A stretch of 64,000 nt of DNA from Candidatus Thiodiazotropha sp. (ex Myrtea sp. 'scaly one' KF741663) (GCA_025655555.1 JAHXIQ010000003.1:415526-479525); one strand, 5' to 3'. Shown: positions 26,496-35,677, counted from the stretch's first letter. Numbers and translations: made by a program. Notes: a model not told the origin generated them from the sequence alone.

Positions 26496-26539
26496 AGTGT
26501 TTAAGTTGTCCTAAAAGAGCCTGGCACAACTAAAACACC
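26496..26539. repeat. Inverted repeat after the dioxygenase gene, possible degenerate attC or terminator
   Basis: AGTGTTTAAGTTGTCC and GGCACAACTAAAACACC pair over about 15 positions around an 11-base loop. It lies where a cassette site would be expected, but no convincing R'/R'' cores flank it; a second short repeat (TAACGCC with GGCATTA) follows at 26547-26569. It could be a decayed attC or a terminator. Confidence 0.35.
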
Positions 26540-26579
26540 GCTTCATAACGCCGATTATTGCTGGCATTAGCTATTTAAA

Positions 26580-26732
26580 ATGAAGATTTTAGTAGAAAAA
26601 GGAATTCATGCGATTGTATTTGCACTGTTATTCATAACTATTGCATTCGCACTCGATACCTTAACCCCGTATTCAACATTGAAAGATCAATTGATAACGC
26701 GGCATGAAATCTGCCGATTACAAAAGCATTAG
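26580..26732 (+). CDS. Small single-helix protein (50 residues)
   Basis: A short reading frame whose product starts MKILVEKGIHAIVFALLFIT and continues into a hydrophobic helix ending near LDTLTP, then a charged tail to RLQKH. It resembles a signal-anchor peptide. No strong ribosome-binding site is seen, only an A-rich stretch. The stop overlaps the first base of a GTG at 26732 and lies 8 bp before the HAD gene start. It sits among cassette genes; whether it is expressed is uncertain. Confidence 0.4.
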   Translation: MKILVEKGIHAIVFALLFITIAFALDTLTPYSTLKDQLITRHEICRLQKH

Positions 26733-26740
26733 TGTTAACT

Positions 26741-27319
26741 ATGAGTTGCCTGGTATTGGATGCAATGGGTGTGATATTCAGATCAGGTCATGTTGTTACT
26801 GATTTGCTCATTCCATTTGTTACTGAGCAAACAGGGGCATGTGATGGTGAGGTTATTCGGTCAGCATACTTAGAAGCAAGCCTTGGAAATATTAGCCCAG
26901 ATGAATTCTGGAAACGGGTTGGTTTAGCATCAGATCTAGAAGATGAGTATCTTTCCAAGCAATCATTAAACCCCGGAGTCAAAGCACTCTTGTCTCAAGC
27001 AAAGGAGGATGGCATACCAGTATGGTGCTTATCGAATGACCTTAGCCGCTGGTCTATCAAGCTTAGAAAGACGCTGGGTATAGAGCAATATTTGGGTGGA
27101 TCAATTATCAGTAGTGATGTGGGTGTTCGGAAACCCAATAAAGAAATATATAAAACCCTGCTTGACTCCAGTGGGATTAAAATCGAGGATATTTTATTCG
27201 TTGATGATCAGGAGAAGAATGTTACTGCTTCTCGTGAGGTTGGAATTGAATCTATCCTGTTTAAACCGGAAAAAGGCTTTTCTGATGTAAAAGAATGGAT
27301 ATCAAAACATGCTCTATAA
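26741..27319 (+). CDS. HAD-superfamily hydrolase
   Basis: A 192-residue haloacid dehalogenase-type hydrolase. Motif I appears as LVLDAMGVIF (one Asp, the second usual Asp replaced by Met-Gly), motif II as CLSNDLSRW, motif III as the Lys in GVRKPNKEIY, and motif IV as ILFVDDQEKNV. Motif I keeps the nucleophile Asp, but the usual general acid two residues later is Gly, so catalytic activity as a phosphatase is doubtful. The ATG at 26741 is preferred over the GTG at 26732. It is the last of the AT-rich genes. Confidence 0.8.
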   Translation: MSCLVLDAMGVIFRSGHVVTDLLIPFVTEQTGACDGEVIRSAYLEASLGNISPDEFWKRVGLASDLEDEYLSKQSLNPGVKALLSQAKEDGIPVWCLSNDLSRWSIKLRKTLGIEQYLGGSIISSDVGVRKPNKEIYKTLLDSSGIKIEDILFVDDQEKNVTASREVGIESILFKPEKGFSDVKEWISKHAL

Positions 27320-27403
27320 CAACCGTATGCAGTCAGGTCTTCAGTTGGATTGGCTGGAATTGGTCGTTGGTCATCATACTAGCCCAGATAGCTTCCTTCA
27401 TAG

Positions 27404-27937
27404 GTGCTGAAAACAGCACGACACTGGAGACAGTCTTTGGCTGAATCGAACCCTCTTCAGGAATTGTTGGACACGCTACCACAGGTTGGATGTGTGGAAT
27501 GGATTGGGGTCAGGCCCTCGCGGGCAGCGCCGATGATTGCGCTTGAGTCCGTTCACATCAGCATGGATAAAGGGCTAGAGGGTGATCGCTTCAGCGGTAG
27601 TGCCGGAAGCCCGAGACAGGTGACATTGATTCAATACGAACATCTCAATGTTATTGCCACCTGCCTAGGCCGGGAATCCATCTCACCATCAGTATTACGG
27701 CGAAATATAGTGGTTTCCGGGATAAATCTGCTGGCTTTGAAAGACAAGGTCTTTTGTATCGGCGATGTAAAGCTAGAATATAGTGGTCAATGCCATCCCT
27801 GCAGCAAAATGGAACGCCAGTTGGGTGAGGGTGGATATAACGCCATGCGAGGTCATGGGGGTATCACTGCAAGGGTTCGTAAAGCTGGTTTCGTCCGCCT
27901 CAATGATAGCGTAACTTTTTCTAACGAAAGCCCATAG
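27404..27937 (+). CDS. MOSC domain protein
   Basis: A 177-residue protein made almost wholly of one MOSC domain (molybdenum cofactor sulfurase C-terminal type). Visible family features: GLEGDRFSG, PRQVTLIQYEHL, LRRNIVVSGINL and the conserved Cys in SGQCHPCSKME. Small standalone MOSC proteins are thought to carry sulfur or molybdenum cofactor; the partner is not evident. A GTG start is used; the first 25 residues may not be translated. Base composition returns toward that of the core genes. Confidence 0.82.
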   Translation: MLKTARHWRQSLAESNPLQELLDTLPQVGCVEWIGVRPSRAAPMIALESVHISMDKGLEGDRFSGSAGSPRQVTLIQYEHLNVIATCLGRESISPSVLRRNIVVSGINLLALKDKVFCIGDVKLEYSGQCHPCSKMERQLGEGGYNAMRGHGGITARVRKAGFVRLNDSVTFSNESP

Positions 27938-28027
27938 ATATGGAAAAATGGGACGATTCCATACGAAGTTGGTCCATCGTCATCTTAATACGTGCATTAC
28001 CACTTAATCAATTGTTTGGCAGACAAC

Positions 28028-28930
28028 ATGAAGCAGTTATTACAAAACAATCAATTGATATTGATGGAAGCGGCCATCGTTGAGCAGTTGCGGCGATCTA
28101 CTGACATCCAGCTTCATGACACACTGGTTAACGCGCCTCTTATCTACCATAAAGAAGGACAGCAGGCACTTACCAGGCTTTATCAGGGCTATATAGATAT
28201 CGCAAGAGAGGCCAAGGTGCCATTTCTTATGTGCACACCAACCTGGCGTGCGAATCATTCCAGGGTTATTGATTCGGGTGTAAGCCCTTCAATCAATTCA
28301 GATGCTGTTCAATTCATGAAAAATATAAGCAAACTCACTGGTAACAGAGAATCCATGATCAAGATAGGAGGCCTGATCGGTTGTAAAAATGACTGTTATA
28401 TGCCAAGTGAAGGACTAAGTATTACAGAGTCTGAAGATTTTCATTCATGGCAGATTAACCAGCTTGCAGAAGGCGGTGTTGATTTTCTCATTGCTGAGAC
28501 ACTGCCTAACGTCGAAGAAGCCATTGGTATAGCAAAAGCGATGGAAAGAACAGGGCTACCTTACATCATAAGTTTTGTGATTGATCGACAGGGTGCTGTA
28601 CTAGATGGCACGTTTCTTAGCGATGCGGTAAAGCAGATAGATGCCGCTACCGGTGATAATCCAGTCGCTTACATGGTCAATTGTGCCTACCCAACTTTCT
28701 TGAATGCCGATCGGCAGCCCGAAGAACTTTTCTCCCGCTTATTGGGTTACCTGGCTAATGCATCTTCCTTGGATCACTGCGATCTTGATGGATCTGATAA
28801 CTTGGAATCAGAAAAAATATCTGAGTGGGGAGATGCTATGCACGTCCTTAATCGTGCATATGGTATCAGTATACTGGGGGGATGCTGTGGAACTGGCCCG
28901 GCGCATTTACGTTATCTTGTGAATCACTAA
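28028..28930 (+). CDS. Homocysteine S-methyltransferase family protein
   Basis: A 300-residue zinc-dependent methyltransferase domain protein (MmuM/BHMT-like). Zinc ligands: Cys in VNCAYPT and the Cys pair in LGGCCGT near the C-terminus. Other family segments are GGVDFLIAETLPN and LPYIISFVIDRQG. The N-terminal ILMEAAIVEQLRR replaces the usual LxDGAxGTEL, so the homocysteine-binding start is unusual. A methyl donor (S-methylmethionine, betaine or other) cannot be told. The ATG at 28028 is preferred to an upstream GTG at 27992. Confidence 0.82.
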   Translation: MKQLLQNNQLILMEAAIVEQLRRSTDIQLHDTLVNAPLIYHKEGQQALTRLYQGYIDIAREAKVPFLMCTPTWRANHSRVIDSGVSPSINSDAVQFMKNISKLTGNRESMIKIGGLIGCKNDCYMPSEGLSITESEDFHSWQINQLAEGGVDFLIAETLPNVEEAIGIAKAMERTGLPYIISFVIDRQGAVLDGTFLSDAVKQIDAATGDNPVAYMVNCAYPTFLNADRQPEELFSRLLGYLANASSLDHCDLDGSDNLESEKISEWGDAMHVLNRAYGISILGGCCGTGPAHLRYLVNH

Positions 28931-29246
28931 CTGAGTTGTCGGTAAAAGGCCGTCAGAGGGTACTGCTATTAAAGTGATTACTACATAATACCCTCTACCC
29001 TATAAGGACAAATCGATACTTTGGCTTCATATAAATAGCCGAAGTATAAGCTTCCATTTTATCGCAGCATAGACGAAGCGAATACCACTTAATTGGTATA
29101 ATCCCTATGCGTGCTACCAAGTTGGTATTGGTCCTATACTATTCAATGCGTTATAGCTAGCAATACGCACAAAAGCACTTATAATTTGGTAAGGGATTGC
29201 TTCAGCGATTCGTCGCTAAATTAATAAATATAAAATAACGACACTT
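28931..29246. other. Regulatory region upstream of the FNR-type gene
   Basis: No gene is seen. It contains two operator-like palindromes at 29083-29127 (annotated separately), an imperfect GCGT/ACGC inverted repeat around 29144-29169, and a TATAAT hexamer at 29180-29185 that could be a -10 box. Confidence 0.5.
29083..29127. promoter_or_regulatory. Pair of TACCA/TGGTA palindromes
   Basis: TACCACTTAATTGGTA (29083-29098) and TACCAAGTTGGTA (29115-29127) share the same half-sites, and their centres are about 30 bp apart, close to three helical turns. The first overlaps a TATAAT. They look like a tandem operator for an unidentified repressor. Confidence 0.4.
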
Positions 29247-29978
29247 ATGGATATGCACGCGCATAACTTCCGACTGATTACCAATGAACCGCCCTGCGAC
29301 GAATGTCAGGCTGAGCCTTTTTGTCTCCAGTCGATATTCAGCGGTGAGCAGTTACGGACATTTAAAAATGCGGTACGTGTCAAAGGACCTTATAAACGTG
29401 GAGAGGTCATTTATCGTGCCGGTACGCCGTTCAACTCGATCTATTTTATTCAGCGAGGCGCTGTCAAGACCCAAGTCTGTACGGTGAGTGGCGTACTTGA
29501 GGTCACTGCCTTCTGTCTGGTTGGCGAACTACTGGGTGTCGATGGTATTGGCTGTGAAAACTACCCGGCCGATGCGGTTGCACTGGAGGAGACTTGGCTC
29601 TGCGAGTTGCCATTCAGTCAGATCAAGGCCATGTGCAGTGCTTGTGACGAATTTCATCAGGCTCTGATTCTGCGCCTGGGTCGGACGATCAATTCTGATG
29701 TCTATCAATGGGCACTTGCTCGTAACCTTAAGGCTAAGCAGAAAGTGGCCTGGTTTATTTACGATCTGTTTAAACGGGTCCGTTCACGTAATGCCTCTGA
29801 TCTGCGTACCATACCTCTGCCCATGCGTAAGACGGATATTGCCAATTACCTGGGGTTAGCGCCTGAGTCACTGAGTCGCGCTTTAAATGCTCTTGATAAT
29901 GACGGTATTATTGTCAATAAAACAAACAATATTTGCCTGGTAGATCTTCAGCAAGTAAAAATGATGAGTGTTATCTAA
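29247..29978 (+). CDS. fnr: FNR-type oxygen-responsive regulator
   Basis: A 243-residue Crp/FNR-family activator. Four Cys match the [4Fe-4S] ligands of E. coli FNR: C17, C20 and C26 in PPCDECQAEPFC (CxxCx5C) and C119 in WLCELPF. The cyclic-nucleotide-like beta barrel follows (GEVIYRAGTPFNSIYFIQRG), then a dimer helix and a helix-turn-helix with ESLSR at 207-211, the E..SR pattern that reads TTGAT. It should bind sites like the perfect FNR box at 22998-23011. It lies alone behind its own regulatory region. Confidence 0.9.
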   Translation: MDMHAHNFRLITNEPPCDECQAEPFCLQSIFSGEQLRTFKNAVRVKGPYKRGEVIYRAGTPFNSIYFIQRGAVKTQVCTVSGVLEVTAFCLVGELLGVDGIGCENYPADAVALEETWLCELPFSQIKAMCSACDEFHQALILRLGRTINSDVYQWALARNLKAKQKVAWFIYDLFKRVRSRNASDLRTIPLPMRKTDIANYLGLAPESLSRALNALDNDGIIVNKTNNICLVDLQQVKMMSVI

Positions 29979-30220
29979 AATTCCCCCTGGATTTGTGTCT
30001 GCAAATTCTCTACCTACAAAAAACTAACCATGCTCCTATGCTTGCTGCGTGAGTTATTTTTCTATCTATCCTGATGCCCACTCATCTCTTTAATGTTTGG
30101 CGATACTTCTCTATTTTATATTTTCCTGAGTAGCCAAACTATTTTTAAAAATTAACAATCGGGTTTTTAGTGCCTTGCTAGACTGCCTGCATATTCAGCA
30201 TTCACTATAGGGAGAGGGAA

Positions 30221-30925
30221 ATGTCATTAACAAAAAAAATGGGTGCGGAGTTCATAGGTACATTTTGGTTAGTGCTTGGGGGCTGTGGTAGCGCTGTACT
30301 GGCTGCTGCATTCCCTGATGTAGGGATTGGGCTGTTGGGTGTTTCATTGGCATTCGGTTTGACGGTATTGACAATGGCGTTCGCGATTGGTCATATCTCC
30401 GGCTGTCATCTGAACCCTGCTGTTTCGTTAGGCCTTTGGTCAGGTGGTAGGTTCTCAGCATCGGAACTTGGTCCATACATTGCGGCACAGGTGGTAGGGG
30501 GTGTGGCTGGTGCTGCAGTGCTTTATGTTGTTGCAACAGGGCAAGCTGGTTTTGATGTAACTGCAGGGTTTGCATCTAATGGCTACGCTGAACATTCACC
30601 AGGTGGTTATAGTCTCATCGCAGCATTGGTTACCGAAATAGTCATGACTTTTATGTTTTTGATGATAATTTTAGGCGCCACTGATAAACGTGCACCACAA
30701 GGATTTGCTCCCATCGCTATAGGTCTTGGTCTCACGCTTGTTCATCTCATTAGCATTCCTGTTACGAATACATCGGTCAATCCTGCAAGAAGCACTGGGG
30801 TGGCTTTATTTCAGGGAGATTGGGCGATATCCCAATTATGGCTTTTTTGGCTAGCCCCTATTCTAGGGGCGATTATAGCTGGGGCTGTTTACCGTTGGCT
30901 GGGAAGCGAAGATAAAGCCGAATGA
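30221..30925 (+). CDS. aqpZ: Aquaporin Z-type water channel
   Basis: A 234-residue major intrinsic protein with six membrane helices and two half-helices. Both NPA motifs are present (HLNPAVS and VNPARS, the latter with the selectivity-filter Arg). The His preceding the first NPA segment and the short loops fit the water-specific AqpZ group rather than glycerol facilitators. A strong ribosome-binding site (GGGAGAGGG) precedes the ATG. Confidence 0.93.
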   Translation: MSLTKKMGAEFIGTFWLVLGGCGSAVLAAAFPDVGIGLLGVSLAFGLTVLTMAFAIGHISGCHLNPAVSLGLWSGGRFSASELGPYIAAQVVGGVAGAAVLYVVATGQAGFDVTAGFASNGYAEHSPGGYSLIAALVTEIVMTFMFLMIILGATDKRAPQGFAPIAIGLGLTLVHLISIPVTNTSVNPARSTGVALFQGDWAISQLWLFWLAPILGAIIAGAVYRWLGSEDKAE

Positions 30926-31070
30926 ATCACTGGATTGATCTAGTAGCAAACTAGACTTTGTGCATGCACTATGTGGCCAGATCTTCTATAGATCAGGTTA
31001 TTTTCAAAATCAAGAAATTTAATGCAGGATATTGTATCAGTAGTCTAATGGTTACTGATTGATATGACAG

Positions 31071-31104
31071 CTAACCACCAGACCATAAAGGGCCTGGTGG
31101 TTAG
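31071..31104. terminator. Strong hairpin between aqpZ and the EF-G-like gene
   Basis: CTAACCACCAG and CTGGTGGTTAG form an 11-bp perfect stem around a short loop, between two convergent genes. There is no clear T run on either side, so it may stop transcription weakly or act as an RNA end stabiliser. Confidence 0.45.
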
Positions 31105-31126
31105 TGAGCCGTAGGATAGCTTGCTG

Positions 31127-33172
31127 TTATGACGATTGTCTGTGGTGGTTGTCGATGAGTTGCTTTTGGATGTTACCCGGCATGGCTTCATAGTGACTGA
31201 ACTCGATGCTGTAGCTTCCCTCGCCACCGGTGATGGCCTTGAGGTCAGTGCCATAGCTCTCAAGCTCTGCGAGGGGGGCCTGGCCTTTAATGATCAGCGT
31301 GCCGTTGCGTCCGGTTTCGGTACCACTGATCTGGCCTCGTCGGCCAGCGAGATCGCCGGTCAGATCACCCATGAAGTTGTCGGGAGTCGTAATCGAGATA
31401 TTGACCATGGGCTCCAGGATCACAGGTCCGGCTTTTTCTATGGCTTCAAGAAATGCTTTTTTTCCGGCAGTAACGAAAGCGATCTCCTTCGAGTCCACTG
31501 AGTGGAACTTGCCGTCATAGATCGTCACCCGCAAATCTTGCATGGGAAAGCCTGCGATGGCGCCTTCCTCCATGGCCAGACGTATGCCTTTTTCGATTGC
31601 GGGGATGAACTGACCGGGTATGGCGCCACCTACCACGGCATTGACATAATCGAAACCCTCACCACGGGGCAGCGCCTCAATACGCAGGAAGACTTCGCCA
31701 AACTGTCCGGCACCACCGGTCTGCTTTTTATGGCGAAAGTGGCCCTCTGCATTTCGTGTGATGGTCTCACGATAGGCGATGCTCGGTGGGTGGGTCTCTA
31801 CCTCGACGTTATATTTACTCTGTAGTTGATGAAGTAATACCTCGAGATGCAGATCGCCCAGTCCGCGCATAACTGTCTCGTTGAGACTGACATTATGCTC
31901 AACATGGAAGCAGGGGTCTTCATCCTCCAGTTTGTGCAGCGCGTCGCTCAATTTCTGTTCGTCTCCCCGTTTCGCTGTGCTGATGGCAAGGCCAAACAGG
32001 GGTAGGGGGCACTCAATGGAGCGGAGGTGGTGATGATCTTCTTCATGAGAGTCGTGCAGCACGGCGTCAAAGTGGATCTCCTCAACACGGGCGACCGCAC
32101 AAATATCTCCAGGTACGGCTTGGGTCATTTCATCCTGTTCACTGCCCTGGAGACGAAAAATATGGTTGACCTTAAAGGGCTTGCGGGCATCACCGATATA
32201 GAGTTGGGAGCCACTTTTAAGTGTACCCTGATGCATCCGAAAGATGCCCAACTTGCCACGATAGGGGTCATTGAGAATTTTGAAGACATGGCCGATGACA
32301 TGCTTGTCGGGATCGGTCGATACTTCCACCGGCTTCATGTTGGCGCCTTCTCCCATCATAAAGGGAGGTGGATTCCCCTCAGTGGGGTCAGGCATCAGGC
32401 GGGCAAATAGCGTAAGCAGTTCTGCGATACCTGCTCCGGTCTCTGCGGATGTGAAGCAGACCGGAATCAAGTGACCCTCGCGCAGTGCCTTTTCAAAGGG
32501 ATCGTGTAGCTGTTCAGGTTGTAATTCCTGCCCTTGCTCCAGATAGATCTCCATCAGGGCCTCATCGACCTCGACCACCTGGTCGATCATGTTGTCGTGG
32601 GCCTCGGAGACGGAGGAGAAGTCAGTGTCATCACCGCCAGGTTGAAAAAAGCAGTCGATGACTTTAGCACCGTTCTCGGTGGGAAGATTGATCGGCAGGC
32701 ACTCTTTACCAAAGGTCTCCTGCAGATTCTCCAGCAGCGAAGCGTAGTCAGTCTGAGCCTGGTCAATCTTATTGACGATAATAAAACGGCAGAGGTTGCG
32801 GCGTTTGGCTGCATCCATCATGCGAAGGGTAACCGGCTCAATGCCGGTGCTGGCATTGACCACCACGGCGGCGGTCTCCACCGCGGGTAGAATACTGATG
32901 CCCCGGCCGAGGAAATCAGCATACCCGGGGGTGTCGATAATATTGACCTGCTTATTCTCATGGCTCAGGTGGGTGATAGAAATATCCAACGAGTGCTGCA
33001 GCTGCTTCTCGTGATCCTCGAAGTCACACACGGTTGTGCCTTGATTGATGCTGCCCGGCTCACTAATGGCGCCGCTGTGATAGAGAAGGGACTCGATCAG
33101 GCTGGTTTTACCGGCGCCGGCATGACCGACCAAAGCGATGTTACGGATGTCGTGAATTGAATAGTTGGCCAT
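31127..33172 (-). CDS. Elongation factor G-like GTPase
   Basis: A 681-residue translational GTPase of the EF-G-like type, distinct from housekeeping FusA. G motifs: GHAGAGKTS (G1), DTPGYADF (G3), VNKIDQAQ (G4). The G1 and G2 region is diverged (SINQGTTVCDFEDHEKQLQHS) compared with the RGITI of FusA. Later domains II-V are present (RETITRNAEGHFRHKKQTGGAGQFG is domain IV entry). Such paralogues are widespread and their role (recycling, stress translation) is unsettled. The start at 33172 has GGAG upstream and gives MANYSIHD, the usual N-terminus. Confidence 0.85.
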   Translation of the reverse strand: MANYSIHDIRNIALVGHAGAGKTSLIESLLYHSGAISEPGSINQGTTVCDFEDHEKQLQHSLDISITHLSHENKQVNIIDTPGYADFLGRGISILPAVETAAVVVNASTGIEPVTLRMMDAAKRRNLCRFIIVNKIDQAQTDYASLLENLQETFGKECLPINLPTENGAKVIDCFFQPGGDDTDFSSVSEAHDNMIDQVVEVDEALMEIYLEQGQELQPEQLHDPFEKALREGHLIPVCFTSAETGAGIAELLTLFARLMPDPTEGNPPPFMMGEGANMKPVEVSTDPDKHVIGHVFKILNDPYRGKLGIFRMHQGTLKSGSQLYIGDARKPFKVNHIFRLQGSEQDEMTQAVPGDICAVARVEEIHFDAVLHDSHEEDHHHLRSIECPLPLFGLAISTAKRGDEQKLSDALHKLEDEDPCFHVEHNVSLNETVMRGLGDLHLEVLLHQLQSKYNVEVETHPPSIAYRETITRNAEGHFRHKKQTGGAGQFGEVFLRIEALPRGEGFDYVNAVVGGAIPGQFIPAIEKGIRLAMEEGAIAGFPMQDLRVTIYDGKFHSVDSKEIAFVTAGKKAFLEAIEKAGPVILEPMVNISITTPDNFMGDLTGDLAGRRGQISGTETGRNGTLIIKGQAPLAELESYGTDLKAITGGEGSYSIEFSHYEAMPGNIQKQLIDNHHRQSS

Positions 33173-33291
33173 TGTGACTCCTAAATCTACGAAAGCCGCA
33201 GATGCAAGCAAGCTTCTTTTTTGATGTTGGGATCGTATCAGTATATCAATCCATTGGTCGTAAATGTTGCTCTCACGCAGGAAAATGGCAC

Positions 33292-33330
33292 AAAAAAACC
33301 GCTGCCGTATCTACGGCAGCGGTTTTTTTT
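33292..33330 (-). terminator. Rho-independent terminator of the ccm operon
   Basis: Perfect 11-bp stem CCGCTGCCGTA / TACGGCAGCGG with a 2-base loop, flanked by an A run on one side and eight T on the other, so it can work in both directions. It lies just after ccmI, the last ccm gene. Confidence 0.93.
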
Positions 33331-33340
33331 ATTGGCAGTT

Positions 33341-34642
33341 TTAAGGGTGAACCGAGCTGATAACCACGTTCACCGGTTCGCTCTGACCCGGTACGACCGG
33401 TTTGACTTCACCCTCGAGGTCACCGCTTTGAGCCGAAGGGCTGCCTGATAGCGACACCCTGGCGCCCACTACGACTTCGGGGAATGCGGAGAGCTTCATT
33501 TGGGGCATCATGGCCATACTGTCGTCTAGTGCAATCGTCAACGGCAGATCACGAACCCTTTTTCTGGCTGCGGCCAGGGGCATAGGTGGGCCACTGGTGG
33601 CCTTGGCGTAGATGAAGACCAGGTCATCCGGACTGGCCTTGGCGCTCATTTCCGGTGAGAGTGTGACTTTAACCTGGATATTCTTTGCGCCTGTAGCTGC
33701 AGGTGCAGGTGTTGGTTTGGGTGGAGCTGATCCGGTCTGGGCAATTTGCGGCAGGGCCGGCTCGACTGGCGCCATGCCCAACTGTTTGCGCGCATCGTCA
33801 ATAGCATTGCTGACTGATTCGAGTTCACTGCTCTGTGGTGTCAGTAAGGCCTGGAGTTTCTCCCAACGGGTCAAAGCAGCCTGAAAGTTGCCCTGTTGAT
33901 AGGAGACAATACCGGCCATCCAGAGTGTATTTGGGTTATCGGGCTCAAGTTTATGGGCCTTCTCGATTAACGGGGCTGCTTTACCGGTGAAGCTGTTACC
34001 GGAAATGGCAGCGATTGCCTCACCGTAGGCCAATAGCAGGCTCACATTGTTGTCGTCGAGCTTCATGGCTTGCTCGTAGGCATCCATCGCTTCCGGATAC
34101 TGCTTCATGGTCATGTAGCTGCGTCCCAACATGATCCAGCCTTCCTGGTTGTCGGGTTGTTGCTCCATTTTTTCAGCAAGTCGTCTGACCAGCTCGTCCA
34201 TGGGAGGCAGCTTGTCCATATTGGGGTTTTGAGTTTGCGCCTGCCCAGTGTTCGAAGGGGCGGGTTGTTGAGCTAAACGTTGTATGATCTCAGGTGAGCC
34301 GATCATCTGATAGAGCACCAGGGCTGCCACAGGTATTGCAAGGGCAGTGAGCGCCATCCAGCGTCCCCCTTTGGCGGCAACCACATCTGCTTGAGTGTGA
34401 TCGCCGGGGACGTCGCTGAGCAGCTCTTTCTCCAGGTCTTTTTTCGCCGCATCGTAACGTTGCTGATCAAGATTGCCGGCTTCAAGGTCGCTGTCCAGCT
34501 CAGCAAGCTGCTGTTTAAAGACAGAGAGGTTGAGTTCGTCGGCACTGATGCCTGTCTGGAAACGTCTGCGCAGAATCGGCAGCACAAAAAATGCCATTGC
34601 CAGAGCGATCAGCCCGGCGGTTAAAATCCAAAATTGGGTCAT
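33341..34642 (-). CDS. ccmI: Cytochrome c maturation protein CcmI
   Basis: Apocytochrome c chaperone that holds the C-terminus of apocytochromes and hands them to the CcmFH heme ligation module. Two N-terminal membrane helices flank a cytoplasmic leucine-zipper-like loop (ELNLSVFKQQLAELDSDLEAG). TPR repeats follow (residues about 150-280, WIMLGRSYMTMKQYPEAMDAYEQAM). A C-terminal beta domain (about residues 325-433) is typical of gamma-type fused CcmI. It overlaps ccmH by 4 bp. Confidence 0.93.
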   Translation of the reverse strand: MTQFWILTAGLIALAMAFFVLPILRRRFQTGISADELNLSVFKQQLAELDSDLEAGNLDQQRYDAAKKDLEKELLSDVPGDHTQADVVAAKGGRWMALTALAIPVAALVLYQMIGSPEIIQRLAQQPAPSNTGQAQTQNPNMDKLPPMDELVRRLAEKMEQQPDNQEGWIMLGRSYMTMKQYPEAMDAYEQAMKLDDNNVSLLLAYGEAIAAISGNSFTGKAAPLIEKAHKLEPDNPNTLWMAGIVSYQQGNFQAALTRWEKLQALLTPQSSELESVSNAIDDARKQLGMAPVEPALPQIAQTGSAPPKPTPAPAATGAKNIQVKVTLSPEMSAKASPDDLVFIYAKATSGPPMPLAAARKRVRDLPLTIALDDSMAMMPQMKLSAFPEVVVGARVSLSGSPSAQSGDLEGEVKPVVPGQSEPVNVVISSVHP

Positions 34643-35118
34643 TGGTCGGCGTTCCTGCTGTCTGTCGACTGCTTTAAGAGATTATCGAGTCGCTGCTGTT
34701 CTTCTGTGGAAAGCTCCGCCTCCCGGCTTCGGTTCTTTTTCCTCAGGATAGTCAAGAGCACAACGGCGCCGATGATGAAAAGGAGTATGGGACCGAACCA
34801 GAGCGGGTAGGTGGAAGGCTTGACCGGTGGACTGTAGAGCACAAAATCACCATATCGGGCAACCATGAAATCGATGATTTCATCCTTGCCTTGTCCCGCC
34901 TGCATCATGTCGTAGATCTCGTTACGCAGGTCCACGGCCAGTTCAGCATTGGAGCCGGCGAGGGATTCATTCTGGCAGACCAGGCAACGCATCTCTTCGA
35001 TGATGGCTCGGAAATCATCATCCTGTTGCGGGGTTTCGAAACTGTATTCCGCGAGCGTGGCGGAAAATGCAGTGTGGGAAAGAAAAAGTAGAGAGAGAAC
35101 GAAAAAGAGCCTGCGCAC
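34639..35118 (-). CDS. ccmH: Cytochrome c maturation protein CcmH
   Basis: A 159-residue membrane-anchored periplasmic thiol protein that reduces apocytochrome CxxCH motifs and joins CcmF in heme ligation. Signal peptide (MRRLFFVLSLLFLSHTAFSA), then the redox motif in MRCLVCQNESL, a three-helix bundle, and one membrane helix (LWFGPILLFIIGAVVLLTIL) with a charged cytoplasmic tail. The CcmI-like half is a separate gene here, unlike the fused CcmH of E. coli. Confidence 0.94.
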   Translation of the reverse strand: MRRLFFVLSLLFLSHTAFSATLAEYSFETPQQDDDFRAIIEEMRCLVCQNESLAGSNAELAVDLRNEIYDMMQAGQGKDEIIDFMVARYGDFVLYSPPVKPSTYPLWFGPILLFIIGAVVLLTILRKKNRSREAELSTEEQQRLDNLLKQSTDSRNADQ

Positions 35119-35123
35119 GATAG

Positions 35124-35669
35124 TTATCCTTTGCTCTTCAGCTGTTCGACAATGGGTAGAATAGTGTCGTTAACGAGTTGCATCGTCACCGGTCCGGCAT
35201 GCTTGTAGCGGATGATCCCCTGGCTGTCCACCAGGAAGGTTTCCGGCGCGCCATAGACACCGAGATCAATGGCTGTACGGCCTTTTTTATCAAAGATGTT
35301 GACGCTGTAGGGATTGCCCAACTGTCGCAGCCAAACCTCTGCTTTATCCCGCTCGTCTTTCCAGTTGAGTCCAATGATGTCGACTTTGCCGGTGCGAGCA
35401 AGCTGCACCAGGGTTTCATGCTCTGCCCGGCAGGAGACACACCAGGTAGCCCAGACATTCAACAGATAGACGTTACCCAGCAGATCCTTGTCCGATATGA
35501 CTGTTTCAGCCTGTTCCAGCGAGGGCAACGAGAAAGTCGGGATCGATTTGCCGATCAGTGGCGAAGGGATATGTTTGGGGTCATAGTCCTGTCTCAGGCC
35601 CCAGCCGAGGAACAGTGCGATCACAACGAATATGATCAGTGGAATCGAATAGCGTAGGTAACGGTTCAT
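35124..35669 (-). CDS. ccmG: Thiol:disulfide interchange protein CcmG/DsbE
   Basis: A 181-residue membrane-tethered thioredoxin-like protein that keeps CcmH or apocytochrome thiols reduced. One N-terminal helix (YSIPLIIFVVIALFLGWGL), then NVWATWCVSCRAEH with the WCVSC active site and the conserved acidic/GVYGAPETFLVD cis-Pro loop. Spacing to ccmF (8 bp) and ccmH (5 bp) shows one transcript. Confidence 0.94.
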   Translation of the reverse strand: MNRYLRYSIPLIIFVVIALFLGWGLRQDYDPKHIPSPLIGKSIPTFSLPSLEQAETVISDKDLLGNVYLLNVWATWCVSCRAEHETLVQLARTGKVDIIGLNWKDERDKAEVWLRQLGNPYSVNIFDKKGRTAIDLGVYGAPETFLVDSQGIIRYKHAGPVTMQLVNDTILPIVEQLKSKG

Positions 35670-35677
35670 CTCTTTAA

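Noticed and set aside
27320..27403. Possible attC site after the HAD gene
   Set aside because: ATAAC and CGTTGGTC ends are only weakly complementary and the interior has no convincing paired arms.
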